Assembly (NCBI GenBank): GCA_009192285.1 | Contig: WBVU01000019.1 | Coordinates: forward strand, 682,001 to 746,000 | Source of the DNA: Morchella semilibera | Taxonomy: Eukaryota > Ascomycota > Pezizomycetes > Pezizales > Morchellaceae | Direction of reading: 5' to 3' | Length of the DNA stretch: 64,000 nucleotides | Shown: positions 30,621-42,319 of the stretch, one piece after another | Position numbering within the stretch: the first letter of the stretch is position 1 | Layout: each line of letters begins with the position of its first letter | Notes under the pieces: model-generated | The model's database searches: none | Told to the model about the DNA's origin: nothing | Seen by the model: only the letters and a program-made list of their open reading frames with translations | Program-made: the position numbers and the translations under genes

Positions 30621-31251
30621 TGTCCCGGCGTCTTTGCATCGGTTCCGAGGATTTGGTAGTCGAAGCGCTGTTGTGATTATTTAGGAATAGTTAAGCGAAG
30701 GCGGGGTGTGCTAAAGGGGGGTGTCGTCATCGGATTCTAGGAGGTTCGATGGGCTGATGGATTTGTAATGTAGATAGTGGAGGTGGTGGGAAGGATTACG
30801 AGGTGTGGATGCGACGGGTTTCTATGGGTTTCTATGAGGTGACGTATGAGTCATAGCGGACTGGTGAAGGAGGGGTGTTAAATAGCGGGGATAGATGTTT
30901 TCCTTAGTTCTTTCTTTCTTTCCTCTCTGTCTCGTCTTTCTGTTATCCTGGTACATAGGAATCTACTCCTATCTCTAAGCCATAGCCTCTTGCACCAAAG
31001 ACTCGATCCTCTGATAAGAGGACATCTATAGTATCCTTCATCGTTCTCGTTGAGGTCTATTCGGTCCTCACCTTCCCTGCTCTGTGCTCTTGTGCCCTTG
31101 CTCTTGCCTTTGCCTTTGCCTGTACCTATGCTTGTGCCTGACTGGTGTTGCCTCTGTCTTCGTCAGTCCCCTCGTCGCAAAGACTGTGCTCCTCGAGCCT
31201 TTCTGCGTCATCATTGTCATCTTCTTCTTTGCGTCGCGTCACTCCGTCACA
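30621..31251 (-). mobile_element. Solo LTR-A (reverse, 631 bp)
   Basis: TGTCCCGGCGTCTTTGC ... CACTCCGTCACA. The flanks TCCTC/TCCAT share only three bases, so the duplication is eroded. Confidence 0.88.
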
Positions 31252-31347
31252 TCCATAGACTAGTACAATTCAAGGCATCACACAGCCCAGAGTACAGATT
31301 AAATCTGCGAAACCTCTGATTTTTTCTCAAGCCCTCCACACCCCTGT

Positions 31348-31932
31348 TGTGACGGAGTAACCCGACGCAAAGAGGAAGATGACAATGGTGACGCAGATAG
31401 GCTCGAAGAGTACAGTCTACGCGACGAGGAGACCGACAAAGACAGGGGTAGCACCAGGCAGGCACAAGCACAGGCACCGGCGAAGGCAAAGGCAAGGGCG
31501 AAGGCACAAGGACGCAGGGCAGAGAAAGTGAGGACTGAATGGACCTCAACGAGAAAGATAACAGATACTATGGCTTGGAAATAGGAGTAGATTCCTATAT
31601 ACCGAGATAACAGAAAGACGAGACAGAGAGAAAAGAAAGAAAGAACTAAGGAAAACATCTACCCCCGCTATTTAACACTTCCCCTCCACCAGTCCGCTAT
31701 GACTCATACATCAGTTCATAGAAACCCACAGAAACCCGTCGCACCCACACCTCGTATTCCTCCCCACCATCCCCACTATCTACCTTACCAATCCATCACG
31801 CCATCGAACCTCCTAGAACTAAATGACGACAGCCTCCTTTAGTACACCTCTTTCTCGCTCAATCATTTCTAAACAATCACAATAGCGCTTCGACTACGGA
31901 ACCCTCGGGACCGATGCCAAAACGCCGGGACA
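31348..31932 (+). mobile_element. Solo LTR-A (585 bp)
   Basis: TGTGACGGAGTAACCC ... AACGCCGGGACA with perfect 5-bp duplication CCTGT (31343-31347, 31933-31937). It is shorter than other copies because part of the region after the hexamer run is missing. Less than 100 bp separates it from the opposed copy on the left. Confidence 0.92.
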
Positions 31933-32017
31933 CCTGTAGATAGTACAGCGTGAGCTGTGAAACCCCTCTAATATATAGCTGGGAACACCCATAGCCGGAG
32001 CACTTTGTGCACAACTG

Positions 32018-32154
32018 CATCAGCAAGACTTCATTTGTCTCCTGATGTCTCCTGAGCCTCAGGAGACTCAAAAGATATTGAGGAGTCTCAGGAGACTTTC
32101 AGGAGATACAGGAGATTGCTGGGAGACTTCAATCACAAGTTGAGTTTGCTGATG
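32018..32154 (-). repeat. 137-bp MITE copy
   Basis: CATCAGCAAGACTTC ... TTTGCTGATG with duplication TG on both sides. Confidence 0.9.
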
Positions 32155-33093
32155 TGACGGTCACTCCTCCACCACCACAACACCTAAAATTATATTGAGT
32201 CTATGGGAACTATTCTATAGAGATAAGTCTTTTGGTTGAGGTGCAGAAGGGGTTTGAAGTTGGTGCACTTTTGCTATAGTGTTTTCCCAATGTCGCATCA
32301 CTTATTGCCTAATCAGGTAATTATAATTCTGTCGGTTCCTGCCCAATTAGGATATAAATAACCCAGTTTGGCTTAGCATACCAGTTCCCAGGACAATATC
32401 TCTCTATCTTGGCATTAGGAACCCACTCATTTATTATAATGATTACCCCAGATACAGGTGTCCCCAGCTACACAAAAAACCGCCAAGACTATGAGGTTGC
32501 GAGTAGATGCATGTTTTAAAAAAGAAATCTCAAACCCCGAGTCAGGGAAACCCCGCGCCCAGGACCCCTACATTCGCTTGGACTATTCCAGGTTATCGCA
32601 GGCATCCCTGAGCCAACTCTAGAAGCATGCAGGGAATTCAGCCTCATAGTCAACGGATCTATGACGGCATAGATTGACATGTGAAGATGCTTTCACATGT
32701 CAGGCCAGTCCTCTCTCCCCACACGCACAGCAGCGCCGGGAGTGTCCTGGGCCTGAAATGTGGTCCTCATGCCTGCTGATCTTAGATTTTGTCCCCGGCT
32801 TTCAACAGGCCGCGACTCACTGTAGATAGACTTGTTAGTGTCTACATCTGCGTTTATGGCGCCAGGGTATTCTAGGGAAGGTGATATTAACGTAAAATCC
32901 GTCAGGTGGCCTTGTTGAACCCCCACCCAGATCGGTACATCTCGTGCTCCCCTTTTAATCCTTCATTACTCCCACATAATTCCTGATACCTTCGTTTCCA
33001 TTAGATTTCCAGCGTTTTTTATATCGTTTTCGCTATTTAAAATCATTTGGTTCCTTGGAATACTGGTAGATTTATATTACCCAGTCACTCCTA
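32155..33093. other. Gene-free spacer with a perfect hairpin
   Basis: No family recognised. TGACATGTGAA and TTCACATGTCA form an 11-bp perfect inverted repeat with a 6-nt loop at 32675-32702. A 77-codon minus-strand frame (32693-32926) has no recognisable features. The right end is presumed promoter of the hydrolase gene. Confidence 0.45.
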
Positions 33094-35350
33094 ATGATTG
33101 GTAAGTTATGTCTTTTTTAATTATCATGCGCACAGTCTTATTGTTTCCTACACTCGAGAATATCAATAAACAAAAAGTGACTATATAATAATCTATGGAA
33201 TTTAAACAGATCATCTTCTTGGTCGTCCTTCACGGCGATTTCGCAAAGTTCAAGTGATATCAGTCCTACTCTTTTGGATCGGATTCCTACTACGTGGAAA
33301 TCCCCATGGACCGCCTGTACTTTTCATTCGCAAGATCTCCCGCTACTTCAGCAGACGCTTGACTTCATTCCAGCTCGTGACATTGACACTGCTGTATTTG
33401 TATGTTTCTCGGAACTTTGCAAAATTGCTCAATCTCGAATCCCCAGAACCACTCGCAAATCTATATACAAGATCATATTTTCGCGCAACATGGGTTATGA
33501 CGGCTCTAGATGCTGGATTTTGGACTGCTATGAGGATAAAAAATAAGTGGTTAAGAGACTTATGCAGTATAGTCTTTAGCATTTATTACTTGGTCGCTGC
33601 TGAAAGAGCAGATGAGAAAGTATCAGCTTTCTTTCTTTCTTTTCTTCTTTTTTTGTTAATGCTATCTCTCCCTCTCTCCACGCAATAGCAACTAATTAGA
33701 TAAATTTTGAAGGTTCGCCGAGTTCGTGCAACAATTACCGTTGAACATATGCGCGTATCTTGGAACAAATCTACAACACCGTATCTTAAAGCCCTTACAA
33801 ACTTTCTTCATCCAACCCCCAATAAGTTTGGGCCTCGTCACATTCGGATACCCCGTCCTAAAGAGTCTGTTTATCGTACTCCCGTTGATGCGTGGATATA
33901 CTTTGAAGGCACCCGAGAGGAATTGCAAGTTTCCAAAAGGATAATTCTTGACTTTCCCGGCGGAGGTTTCGTTTCAATGTCGCCTAGAAATTATGATGAT
34001 TCGCTCCTCTGTTGGGCTAGAAAATGTCCCGGGATTCCTATCGTTGCTGTGGACTATAAACTAGCTCCAGAGTTTCCATACCCTTACGCACTCAACGAAT
34101 GCTATGATGTTTACCACAGTATCGTCTACACACGTGGTGCGTGTGTAGGGTTATCCGGAGAAACTCAACCAAGAATAGCCTTGAGCGGGGATTCGGCCGG
34201 AGGGAATTATGCAGCTGGGGTTACTCTAATGATCCTCAATTCCACTAGTACTAGCTCTACAGGACACCTGATGGAGGAGGGTTGGCAAGGCCTCCCCTTA
34301 CCGGATGGTCTGGTCTTGATTTATCCGTCCCTGGATCTGAGCATTAGTTCATGGATGAGTGATGACCAGATGAAATTAGTTCGCCAAAAGGGCATGAGGA
34401 GAACAAATAAAAATGTTGTGAAGAGAAAAAGCGAATATTTTGAGAAGGCCAGTGGCATTGAACCAAGGGCAAAGGGGGTTAATGATGATAACGACGAGAA
34501 TGAGGAAAGTGATTCAGAGCAATCCACAGAAAATGGGACTATTACCCCAGACAAAAATGCCAACGCTAGTAAGGCTACCACTGCTGCCGGTAAGCCAAAG
34601 CCACTCTCAACCAGACTTGCAATGGCCTCTCGGCTCTCATATTTTAATGACCGTATCCTCACCCCCGAGATGATGCGTGCCATGGTAATTCTATACATCG
34701 GCCCACATAACCGTCCTGACTTCACCACCGACTTCCTTCTCTCCCCGATTGTCGCCCCCGAAGGCCTATTGGCACGGTTCCCCAAGACATTTTTCCTCAC
34801 AGGAGAACGCGATCCGTTAGTAGACGACACTGTAATATTTGCTGGTAGAATCAGGCAAGCTAAGCAGGATGTTTGGCGCCATAGGCGGGATATGGGGCTA
34901 GAGCATCGACACAGCTCATCAGATGATGGGGTAGAGGTTAGTTTGATTCCCGGAATCAGCCATGGATTCTTGCAGATGGGAGCACTGTATCCCGAGGCGG
35001 CCCGCGAGATCGGCAAGTGCGCCGCATGGCTCGGAGACATATTAGAAGACAAACCCGAAGACGAAGGCGAAAAGATCGGAAATGGTATCTGGAGAAAGCA
35101 TGAAAGAAGCTTTACGGGAGGAAGTATGACAAGTGGAGATGACGATAAGCCCTTAGAAATGGCACCTCTCCCTGGGAGAGGCAGAGCCAAGACCAACGGA
35201 GTAAGGAGAGGGAGAGGGAGAGGTAGAAAAGGCAGTAATGGGAGCCTTGGAAGTGAGATTGACTTGGTAGGCAGAAGAATGCAAGGTCTTGCAGGGCCAT
35301 TGACTGCAGGGATTGATGATGATGACGAGGGGGGTGAGTTGGATTATTAG
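33094..35350 (+). CDS. Hormone-sensitive-lipase-like alpha/beta hydrolase
   Basis: Serine hydrolase of the HSL (abhydrolase-3) group, probably an ER or lipid-droplet esterase/lipase; the substrate is unknown. Exons 33094-33100, 33210-33619 and 33713-35350, 684 residues. Start MIDHLLGRPSRRFRK is followed by a hydrophobic segment (VISVLLFWIGFLL) that could anchor it to membrane. Oxyanion region DFPGGGFV has Pro where most HSL proteins have His. The nucleophile is in GDSAGG, acid in GERDPLVDD and His in GISHGFL. The C-terminus is Gly/Arg-rich. The 7-nt first exon and its start codon are inferred from phase and family resemblance, so the 5' end is tentative. Confidence 0.85.
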
Positions 35351-35730
35351 GCCCAAGAAATCGCTGCATGTTGAATGCTGGAGGCCGGGGAAGTGCTATT
35401 ATAGAAATCAAAGGGTATTATTCAAAACCTCAATAATACTCGCCCGAAAGGGTATCTGCTTGTGATTTGCGTGGCAAACATAGCTAAAATATGAACACAC
35501 TAGTTTTTATCTTTCGGCGAGTACATGTAGATATAAATATTGTTTGCATGCTCCTAGGTTCATTTGTTGTCCACTATGATTGACACTTAAACCCTAACCC
35601 TTGTGTTCCCTCTCATCCTTGCAACAACGCTACACAACCAACTCCAATGGGACTTCATGAATTCTGAAGCCTCAATTTTCATATTCGTAACTCCATCCAG
35701 AGCTACACTATAGCCTCTCACACACCAAAA
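35351..35730. promoter_or_regulatory. Intergenic region / DHR2-like promoter
   Basis: Contains TACATGTA (35522-35529) and a telobox-like AAACCCTAACCC (35589-35600), 130 bp before the helicase ATG. No ORF of note on either strand. Confidence 0.5.
35522..35529. promoter_or_regulatory. TACATGTA palindrome upstream of DHR2-like gene
   Basis: 209 bp before the start codon. Confidence 0.4.
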
Positions 35731-38729
35731 ATGCTTGGGAAATTGAAACTCACTTTCGAAGATGGTCTGACGGGCAAGTCCAACTCGAAGACCCTTGTCA
35801 ACATGTTTTCGGTGCCGGAGCCAAGCAGCATTCCAGTGGCCGCCACCTTCAAAGCAGAACTCTCTATACCTAAACACCAGACCGATGTTATCAGTGTCAA
35901 TGGACCAAGAAAGAAGCATAAGAAATCAAAACGAATCGAAATAACGGTGAAGGACTCAGCATCGGCGCAGCCCTCATCTTCATCCTCTACCGCCAAACAT
36001 CCTAGGAAAAGTAAGCGTCAGTTAAGGGAAGATCAAAAGAGGGAAAAATGGCTTACCAAATGCCTTTCCCGCGAAGCGGAAGCCCGTTCTTTAGCGGAGA
36101 AAGAGGGCCACCTTGCAGAGTATGAGGCGAATATACTGAAGGGGGAGGAGAAGGAGACTCGTCAGATTGCGGATCGGCGAGCTGATGATATGGCGCCTCT
36201 TACAAAGTCCAAAAAAGCTATGATGAGTTCTGCTACAAAACTGAAGAACGTAAAGGCTGAGCCAGAAGACGCAGAAATCATCTTTCTGCAAAACAAAAAG
36301 AAGCGGCAGCTTGAGCGTGGGGCCGCCGGGAGTGGTCATACCAACGAAATCAAGAAAAAGAGGAGGCCAAATAATAGGGGTCCAGGGTCATTCCCACTCC
36401 TTAGTGGTGCACCAGTCACTGCTAATCCATTCTCACAGCATAGAGGGCCTCCGCCAGTGCTGGCGTCAAATATACCTCACACAGGACAATTAAAGTCTCA
36501 GGCTGCCAATTTGCGGAAACAACGGGAGAGTTTGCCCATGTGGGAGCACCAGAATGATATCTGCAGTGCTCTTCGTGAGAAAAATGTGCTGGTAATGTTG
36601 GGAGAGACTGGTAGTGGCAAGAGTACACAGATTGGACAGTTCCTTGTCAATGAGCCATGGATGAAGAAGTGCAAAATTGGAGATTCCAAAGGGAGGGAGT
36701 TATGGGTTGGTGGTTGTATAGCAATTACCCAGCCCCGCCGAGTGGCTGCTATCAACCTTGCACGGCGTGTTGCGCAGGAGATGGGTGTTCGTGTTGGAGA
36801 GGAGGTTGGATATACGGTCAGATTCGATAATAAATCGAGTAAAGAAAAGACCAAAATTAAATTTTTGACGGATGGTATGCTTCTACAAGAAATGCTACAT
36901 GATCCACTCTTAAAACAATACTCGGCAATAATTGTCGATGAAGCGCATGAAAGGACAGTGGGGACTGACTTGGTGATGGGTTTCTTAAGAGGCCTTGTTC
37001 ATGGAGCACGGGGGGGTCAATCTGGCGCGACCATGAAACTGGTTATCATGAGTGCCACGCTTGAGGTTGGGCGAATGACCCAGTTCTTTGAGAAAGACAG
37101 AGGGATAAACGGAATATTTGGGAATGGGGACATCTCTGCCAGCATGAGTGACTCTAAGGCTATTGCGCGCACAGTTGACGAGGATGAGTTTACTGGTTGC
37201 CATATTAGCGACGCTGAAGAAAATGACGAAGAGGAACTCAAGGCTGTAGAAGCTCTCAGCACAGTCGCAAGATTCCAAGTCCCCGGAAGACAGTTTCCCG
37301 TGGAGTTATACCATTCGCCCGAGCCAGTGGCCGACTATGTCGATGCAGCTCTCCGGACAATCTTCCAAATTCATTATTCTGAACCAATGCCCGGTGACAT
37401 CTTGGTATTCTTGACAGGTCAGGATGAGATTGAAGCAATACAAAAGCTAGTGGAAGACTACGCCAAAGCGATGGACAAGAACGTTCCCAGAATCTACGTT
37501 CTACCCCTCTACGCTGCTCTTCCCCAAGCTCAACAGCAGAGGGTCTTCCAACCCGCCCCAGAGCGTAACATGCGAAAAGTGATCCTAGCCACCAACATCG
37601 CCGAGACCTCTGTGACCGTCTCCGGTGTCCGGCACGTTATTGACTGTGGCAAAGTAAAAACAAAACAATACCGCCCTCGCATTGGGCTCGAGTCGCTTCT
37701 CGTGACCCCCGTCTCAAAATCCTCTGCGATGCAGCGCACCGGTCGAGCAGGCCGTGAAGCACCGGGGAAATGCTATCGCCTCTTTACTGAGGAGCAATTC
37801 CTCGCGCTCGACGAAGCTACCATCCCTGAAATTCTACGTTGCGACATTGCCTCTGCGATTTTGACGCTGAAAGCGCGTGGGCAGGAGGACGTACTCGGGT
37901 TCAACTATATTGACCCGCCGTCGCGCGAGTCTCTGGTTAAGGGGTTAGAACAGTTATTTTCCCTTGGTGCTCTAGACAATCGCGGGAATATCAACGCCCT
38001 TGGACGTAAAATGGCCATGCTTCCATTGTCACCAGCACTAGCTAGAGTGCTGATTGCTGCTGCGGAAAAGGAGATGGGATGCCTGCCAGAGGCAATTGAT
38101 ATTATTGCAGCGTTATCGGTAGATAATTTGTTTGTGAGCCCGCAGAGTGAGGATAAGAGGGAAGAAATGGATGAAGCTAGAAAGGAGTTTGAGAGACGGG
38201 AGGGCGACCATTTGATGTTGCTACAGGTGGTGAGAGGGTGGGAAGCGCAGGAATTCGATAAGCAGGCGTGGGCAGGGAGGCGTTTTCTGTCCCATCGAGC
38301 GCTCTTAAACTGGGCTGTAAGTGGGCCTATATCTCCCTGTATACAATAATACCCACTAAATATTACCAGAACGTCCGGAAACAACTCCGCCAGTACTGCC
38401 AACATATCGCGTCGTCCCCACAGGAGACCGCTCCTTCCGAAACACTAATCACGCCCGAGCATGCAACCCGAATTGCAAAATGCTTTCTAAAAGGCTTCTT
38501 CCACAACACTGCGCGGCTCGTGCCAGACGGCTCGTACCGGACGATTATCGGTTCCCAAACTGTTGCGATACACCCCAGCAGTGTGCTATTTGGTAAGAAG
38601 GTAGAGGCCATTATGTATCACGAGTTTGTATATACGACACGGCCATTTGCAAGATCAGTGTCGACAATCCAGATGGATTGGCTTGTAGAGGCTTCACCAA
38701 ACTATCTCGGCGCGAATAGGGGGGTTTAG
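35731..38729 (+). CDS. DHR2: DEAH-box RNA helicase, Dhr2-like (18S rRNA processing)
   Basis: DEAH helicases of this group unwind pre-rRNA/snoRNA duplexes in the nucleolus. Exon 1 is 35731-38316, exon 2 38370-38729 (intron GTAAGT...TACCAG), 981 residues. A basic N-terminal tail of about 260 residues precedes the helicase core: motif I GETGSGKST near 290, Ia TQPRRVAA, II DEAH near 403, III SAT near 441, V TNIAETSVTV and VI QRTGRAGR near 667. The ratchet/OB region ends HPSSVLFGKKVEAIMYHEFV, then TTRPFARSVSTIQMDWL. I favour Dhr2 over Dhr1/Ecm16 from the length and the C-terminal NTARLVPDGSYRT block, but a family tree would be needed to be certain. Confidence 0.85.
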
Positions 38730-39924
38730 AAGCGGTTTTTTTTATTTAGTTTTATCCTTCCTTGAAAAAGCTGCGTTAATTGTGCCTTGCGTGTTGTAGA
38801 AATAGTTGCTGGTTCCATCATTGACCCTTTTGCCGCAGGTTGCGCCTAGCAGGATAAGTATTGTCCCAATTGCATTGACAATCAAACTTGCATGCCCGAT
38901 CACAACCCAACTTGACAATCCCCAGCTTTAAACCCGATAAATCTAGACAGGGGAGAAAAAGAATATGGTGGTCTAATAACACTAAACCTAATTTGGACAG
39001 AATTCCCCAACACGGTTTCGCACATATTTTATTTATCTGCCCATCATATTAACTATATTTATTGTAACAATAATTTTTGACTTCAGTCCGTCTCAAGGGG
39101 CAGGGATTTTTTTTTTGTTCACTTCATTAGTTGTGGTGCGGCGCGGCTTCAAGGTGACATGTCGGTTTTTGGTGTGGAACAAGTCTTGCACGGCGCTCCA
39201 CGACGAACCTTCACTGGTTTGACAACGAAGAAATGACCTTCACGGATGTTGTTACAACACAATCAGTTTTCAAGATATAAAATCGTGCTTTTAATATGTG
39301 ATAGCCGGGAGGCAAATGGGTATATTAAAAATTACAAAATAGTTTTACTAACATTATTGGAGGGGGAGAAATTCCCAAAAGAGATTGAAAATTGTATTAG
39401 TCATGAACAATATAGACTTAAAAATATTTTAAGAGGATATTCAGGTAAGCCTACATCTAAAGTATTATATTCCTGAGCCATATCTTTATTAATTGCGTGG
39501 TTGTGGTGGAGGAATTATTCTTGTGGGGGTGGTTGCCATAGGAGGTGGAAATGATTGGGGTGCAACATTATCAACCCCTACTTTTTACACCATAACTCTA
39601 TGGGTTTTCAAAATATCCAGAAACCCTTTTCAGAGTTGCTAGGTATCTGGCATAGGTAAGACTCCACACCTTTGTTTATAGAATATAAGGGGGTCTTACA
39701 TTTCCAGATTTTCTACTTGTATAGTGTAAAAATTAGCCCTCAATATTTTGATATAACCCACCATCAGATACCTCTCTTTCACTCCGCTTTTTAATATTAA
39801 TACCTAGAAGAGTCCTCAACATCTTCTACATAATAGCCTGAGTCCAAATCCACCAAGCAAAGTAGAAAAATCTTATGAAGGCTTTTACATCAGCAAACCT
39901 GCATGGCCTTCTCAGACGTTCACG
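38730..39924. other. AT-rich gene-free spacer at left edge of second repeat block
   Basis: From 38934 on, about 110 bp match inverted the sequence at 50997-51106. The rest shows only short frames. A lone CATCAGCAA at 39898 has no partner terminus nearby. Confidence 0.45.
38934..39045 (+). repeat. Left arm of inverted repeat flanking the gypsy block
   Basis: Begins GATAAATCTAGACAGGGGAG and aligns with the complement of about 50997-51106; differences are nearly all C/T or G/A, with this copy the less mutated one. Confidence 0.75.
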
Positions 39925-40696
39925 TGTGATGGAGTAACCCGACGCAAAGAAGAAGATGACAATGATGACGCAGATAGGCTCGAGGGGCACAGTTTACGCG
40001 ACGAGAAGACCGATGAAGACAGAAACAACACCGGGCAGGCACAAGCACAGGCACCAGCAAAGGCAAAGGCAAGGGCAAAAGCACAAGGACGCAAGTCAGA
40101 GAAAGTGAGGACCGAATGGACCTCAAAGAGAACGATAATAGGTACTATGGGTTTCCTCTTTCCAGGAGGACAGAGTCTTTGGTACGAGGTGCTATGGCTT
40201 AGAGGTAGGAGTGGATTCCTATGTACCGAGATAACAGGAACATCAGCAAACTCAACTTATTACTGGAGTCTCCCAACAGTCTCCCAGGTCTCCTGAGAGT
40301 CTCCTGAGATTCCTGGATATTTTTTGAGTCTCCTGAGGCTCAGGAGATATCAGGAGACAAATGAAGTCTTGCTGATGAAGACGAGACAGAGAGAAAAGAA
40401 AGAAAGAACTAAGGAAAACATCTATCCCCGCTATTTAACACACCTCCTCCACTAGTCCGCTATGACTCACACTTTCGCTCATAGAACCCCATAGAAACCC
40501 TTCGCTATCACACCTCGTAATCCTCCCACCATTTCCGCTATTCTACATTACCAATCCATCACGCCATCGAACCTCCCAGAACTCAATGACGACAACTTCC
40601 ACCTCGCGTTCCCCGCTCTCGCTTAACATTACCCTAATAACCACAACCATGCATCGCCTACCGAACTGTCGGGACAGACGCCAAGGCGCCAGGACA
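39925..40696 (+). mobile_element. Solo LTR-A with nested MITE
   Basis: TGTGATGGAGTAACCC ... GGCGCCAGGACA with perfect 5-bp duplication TCACG. 633 bp after removing the MITE and its 2-bp duplication. Confidence 0.9.
40241..40377 (+). repeat. 137-bp MITE copy nested in LTR-A
   Basis: Duplication AA; the empty site ATAACAGGAAGACGAGACAG is present in several other LTR-A copies. Confidence 0.93.
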
Positions 40697-40701
40697 TCAC
40701 G

Positions 40702-40887
40702 GCGCTCAGGACGCTCAGGGCGTAGTAAGGACAAACTCAATCTCCGGAGGTTCCCTATAATCTCAAGGTGAGCCTGGGTTTGCATATCACATCATAACTC
40801 TCCTGACGTGAATTACTCTCTCCTGGCGCCATTACCATTTCCTAATCCCTCCTGCCAGTGGCGTGGTCATGGATGCTCCTAAAGATA
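40702..40887. other. Short spacer between LTR-A and MITE
   Basis: No gene recognised. GC-richer than surroundings. Confidence 0.3.
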
Positions 40888-40889
40888 CA

Positions 40890-41026
40890 CATCAGCAAGC
40901 TCAACTTGTGACTGGAGTCTCCCAACAGTCTCCCGGGTCTCCTGAGAGTCTCCTGAGACTCCTGGATATACTTTGAGTCTCCTGAGGCTCAGGAGACATC
41001 AGGAGACAAATGCAGTCTTGCTGATG
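40890..41026 (+). repeat. 137-bp MITE copy
   Basis: CATCAGCAAGCTC ... TTGCTGATG with duplication CA. Confidence 0.9.
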
Positions 41027-41061
41027 CATACATCTCCTTGGTTTCACCTGAAGGTGCCTTT

Positions 41062-41455
41062 CATGGATACGATAGGTCCGGAGTTTTGGAATGATTGGCA
41101 GAGTTGGAATTATTGTAAGCTAGGAGGCGGAGATGAGTCAGAATAGGTTCTATAAGTTTCTGTTACGCGAAGGTGTGAGTCATGGTTGGAGTTGCATGAG
41201 GGTATGAGTCAGGCTTGTCTCTGGAATAGCGGGTATATAAAGGAGGCAACGGCGCCTACTCCTGTATTTTTTTTTTTTTCTGTTTTCTATTTACGTAACG
41301 TCTTCTGTATCTATCTATCAAAATACTTCATAGTCCCTATTTCTATTAGTGACTATCGCTGCCTCCCTATTATTTCCTCTTATATAATTCCCCTTTTGGG
41401 AGTATTGCTGTTACTACCCCGCATCCTGCGGAATGAAGCTACACTCTTGACACCC
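41062..41455 (+). mobile_element. LTR of a second family (LTR-B), plus orientation
   Basis: Shares its order of sequence (TTTCATGGATAC..., GTTACGCGAAGG, GGGTATATAAAGGAGG, CAACGTCTTCTGTATCTATC-like, GACTATCGCTG, CTACCCCGCAYCCTGCGGAA) with the complement of 48380-48775. GGTATATAAAGGAGG looks like a TATA box. It is followed by a gag-like frame, so it is probably the 5' LTR of a truncated element. Exact ends are uncertain. Confidence 0.75.
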
Positions 41456-41479
41456 TCATGAGAGCGTGGCATTGAGGAA

Positions 41480-41616
41480 CATCAGCAAACTCAACTTGTG
41501 ATTGTAGTCTCCCAATAGTCTCCCAGGTCTCCTGAGACTCTCCTGAGCCTCCCAGATATTTTTTGAGTCTCCTGAGGCTCAGGAGATATCAGGAGACAAA
41601 TGAAGTCTTGCTGATG
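41480..41616 (+). repeat. 137-bp MITE copy in the leader after LTR-B
   Basis: Duplication AA on both sides. Confidence 0.9.
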
Positions 41617-41627
41617 AAGGAGATAGC

Positions 41628-42187
41628 ATGCAAGTCCCGATCTCCTCCTACATTAATAAACGTCTAAGAGGGGTGATGATTGTTTCGAGTGCTGTGAGCA
41701 GTAGGAATTCCGGTACTACAGAACCAGATACTGACCCTAATTACTATGGCTCCCTGAACCCTCCAGAAAGGTTTCAGGATGGGGCAAGATTGGTAAACGG
41801 AGTGTTGCAGGGCCCACCAAAACCAGGAGTGATTTTGATGATCATCCAGAGGAGGAAGACTACGTTCAAATCCATGATGATGACTATAAGGACGAGGAGC
41901 CAGGAGATGAGAATGCACCACCGCTCCAGCATATGCCTTTATCAGAACGGAGTATATCTCTAGTCCCACCACCACCACCATAACCACCACAACCACCACC
42001 ACCATCACGACCACTGCTACGACTGCCATCAAACCGGAGGTCGCGAGCTGGAAAAACAACAAGGGAGGCGCCTATGGCATCTGCCAATGCTGTTGCAGCC
42101 ACTCGAAGGAGACTTAATGAATTGACGGCAGAAGCAATTGCTTTTTCTTCTTTTGCAGTAAATATGATGCAGGTATGTGATATTTAA
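41628..42187 (+). pseudogene. Truncated gag-like ORF after LTR-B, one frameshift
   Basis: First frame gives SRNSGTTEPDTDPNYYGSLN and GPPKPGV; near 41832 a shift of frame is needed to continue into an acidic run (DDHPEEEDYVQIHDDDYKDE), then PLSERSISLVPPPPP, a TAA, and PPQPPPPSRPLLR followed by an Ala/Arg-rich helix. The composition and the position after an LTR suggest the N-terminus of a gypsy Gag polyprotein. It stops near 42187, where unrelated minus-strand pol sequence follows after about 130 bp. Confidence 0.5.
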
Positions 42188-42319
42188 ATACCTTTCATCT
42201 CAGTCAAACCACTGATATAACGGAGTACGGAACCTGGCATGTCGTGAATTCACGAAGGCAGGAAACTCCACGGAAGGCTGAAGCAGCCTCCGAAAGGGCT
42301 ACAAATCCTGCTGATATTG

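Noticed and set aside
32693-32926. 77-codon minus-strand ORF
   Set aside because: No recognisable domain and no splice partners; length expected by chance.
35731-38729. Assignment of the DEAH helicase to Dhr1/Ecm16
   Set aside because: Length (981) and the C-terminal block fit Dhr2 better; Dhr1 is longer with a different tail. Not fully excluded.
39898-39910. Fourteenth MITE copy at CATCAGCAAACC
   Set aside because: Only the first 12 bp match; no interior or other terminus is present.
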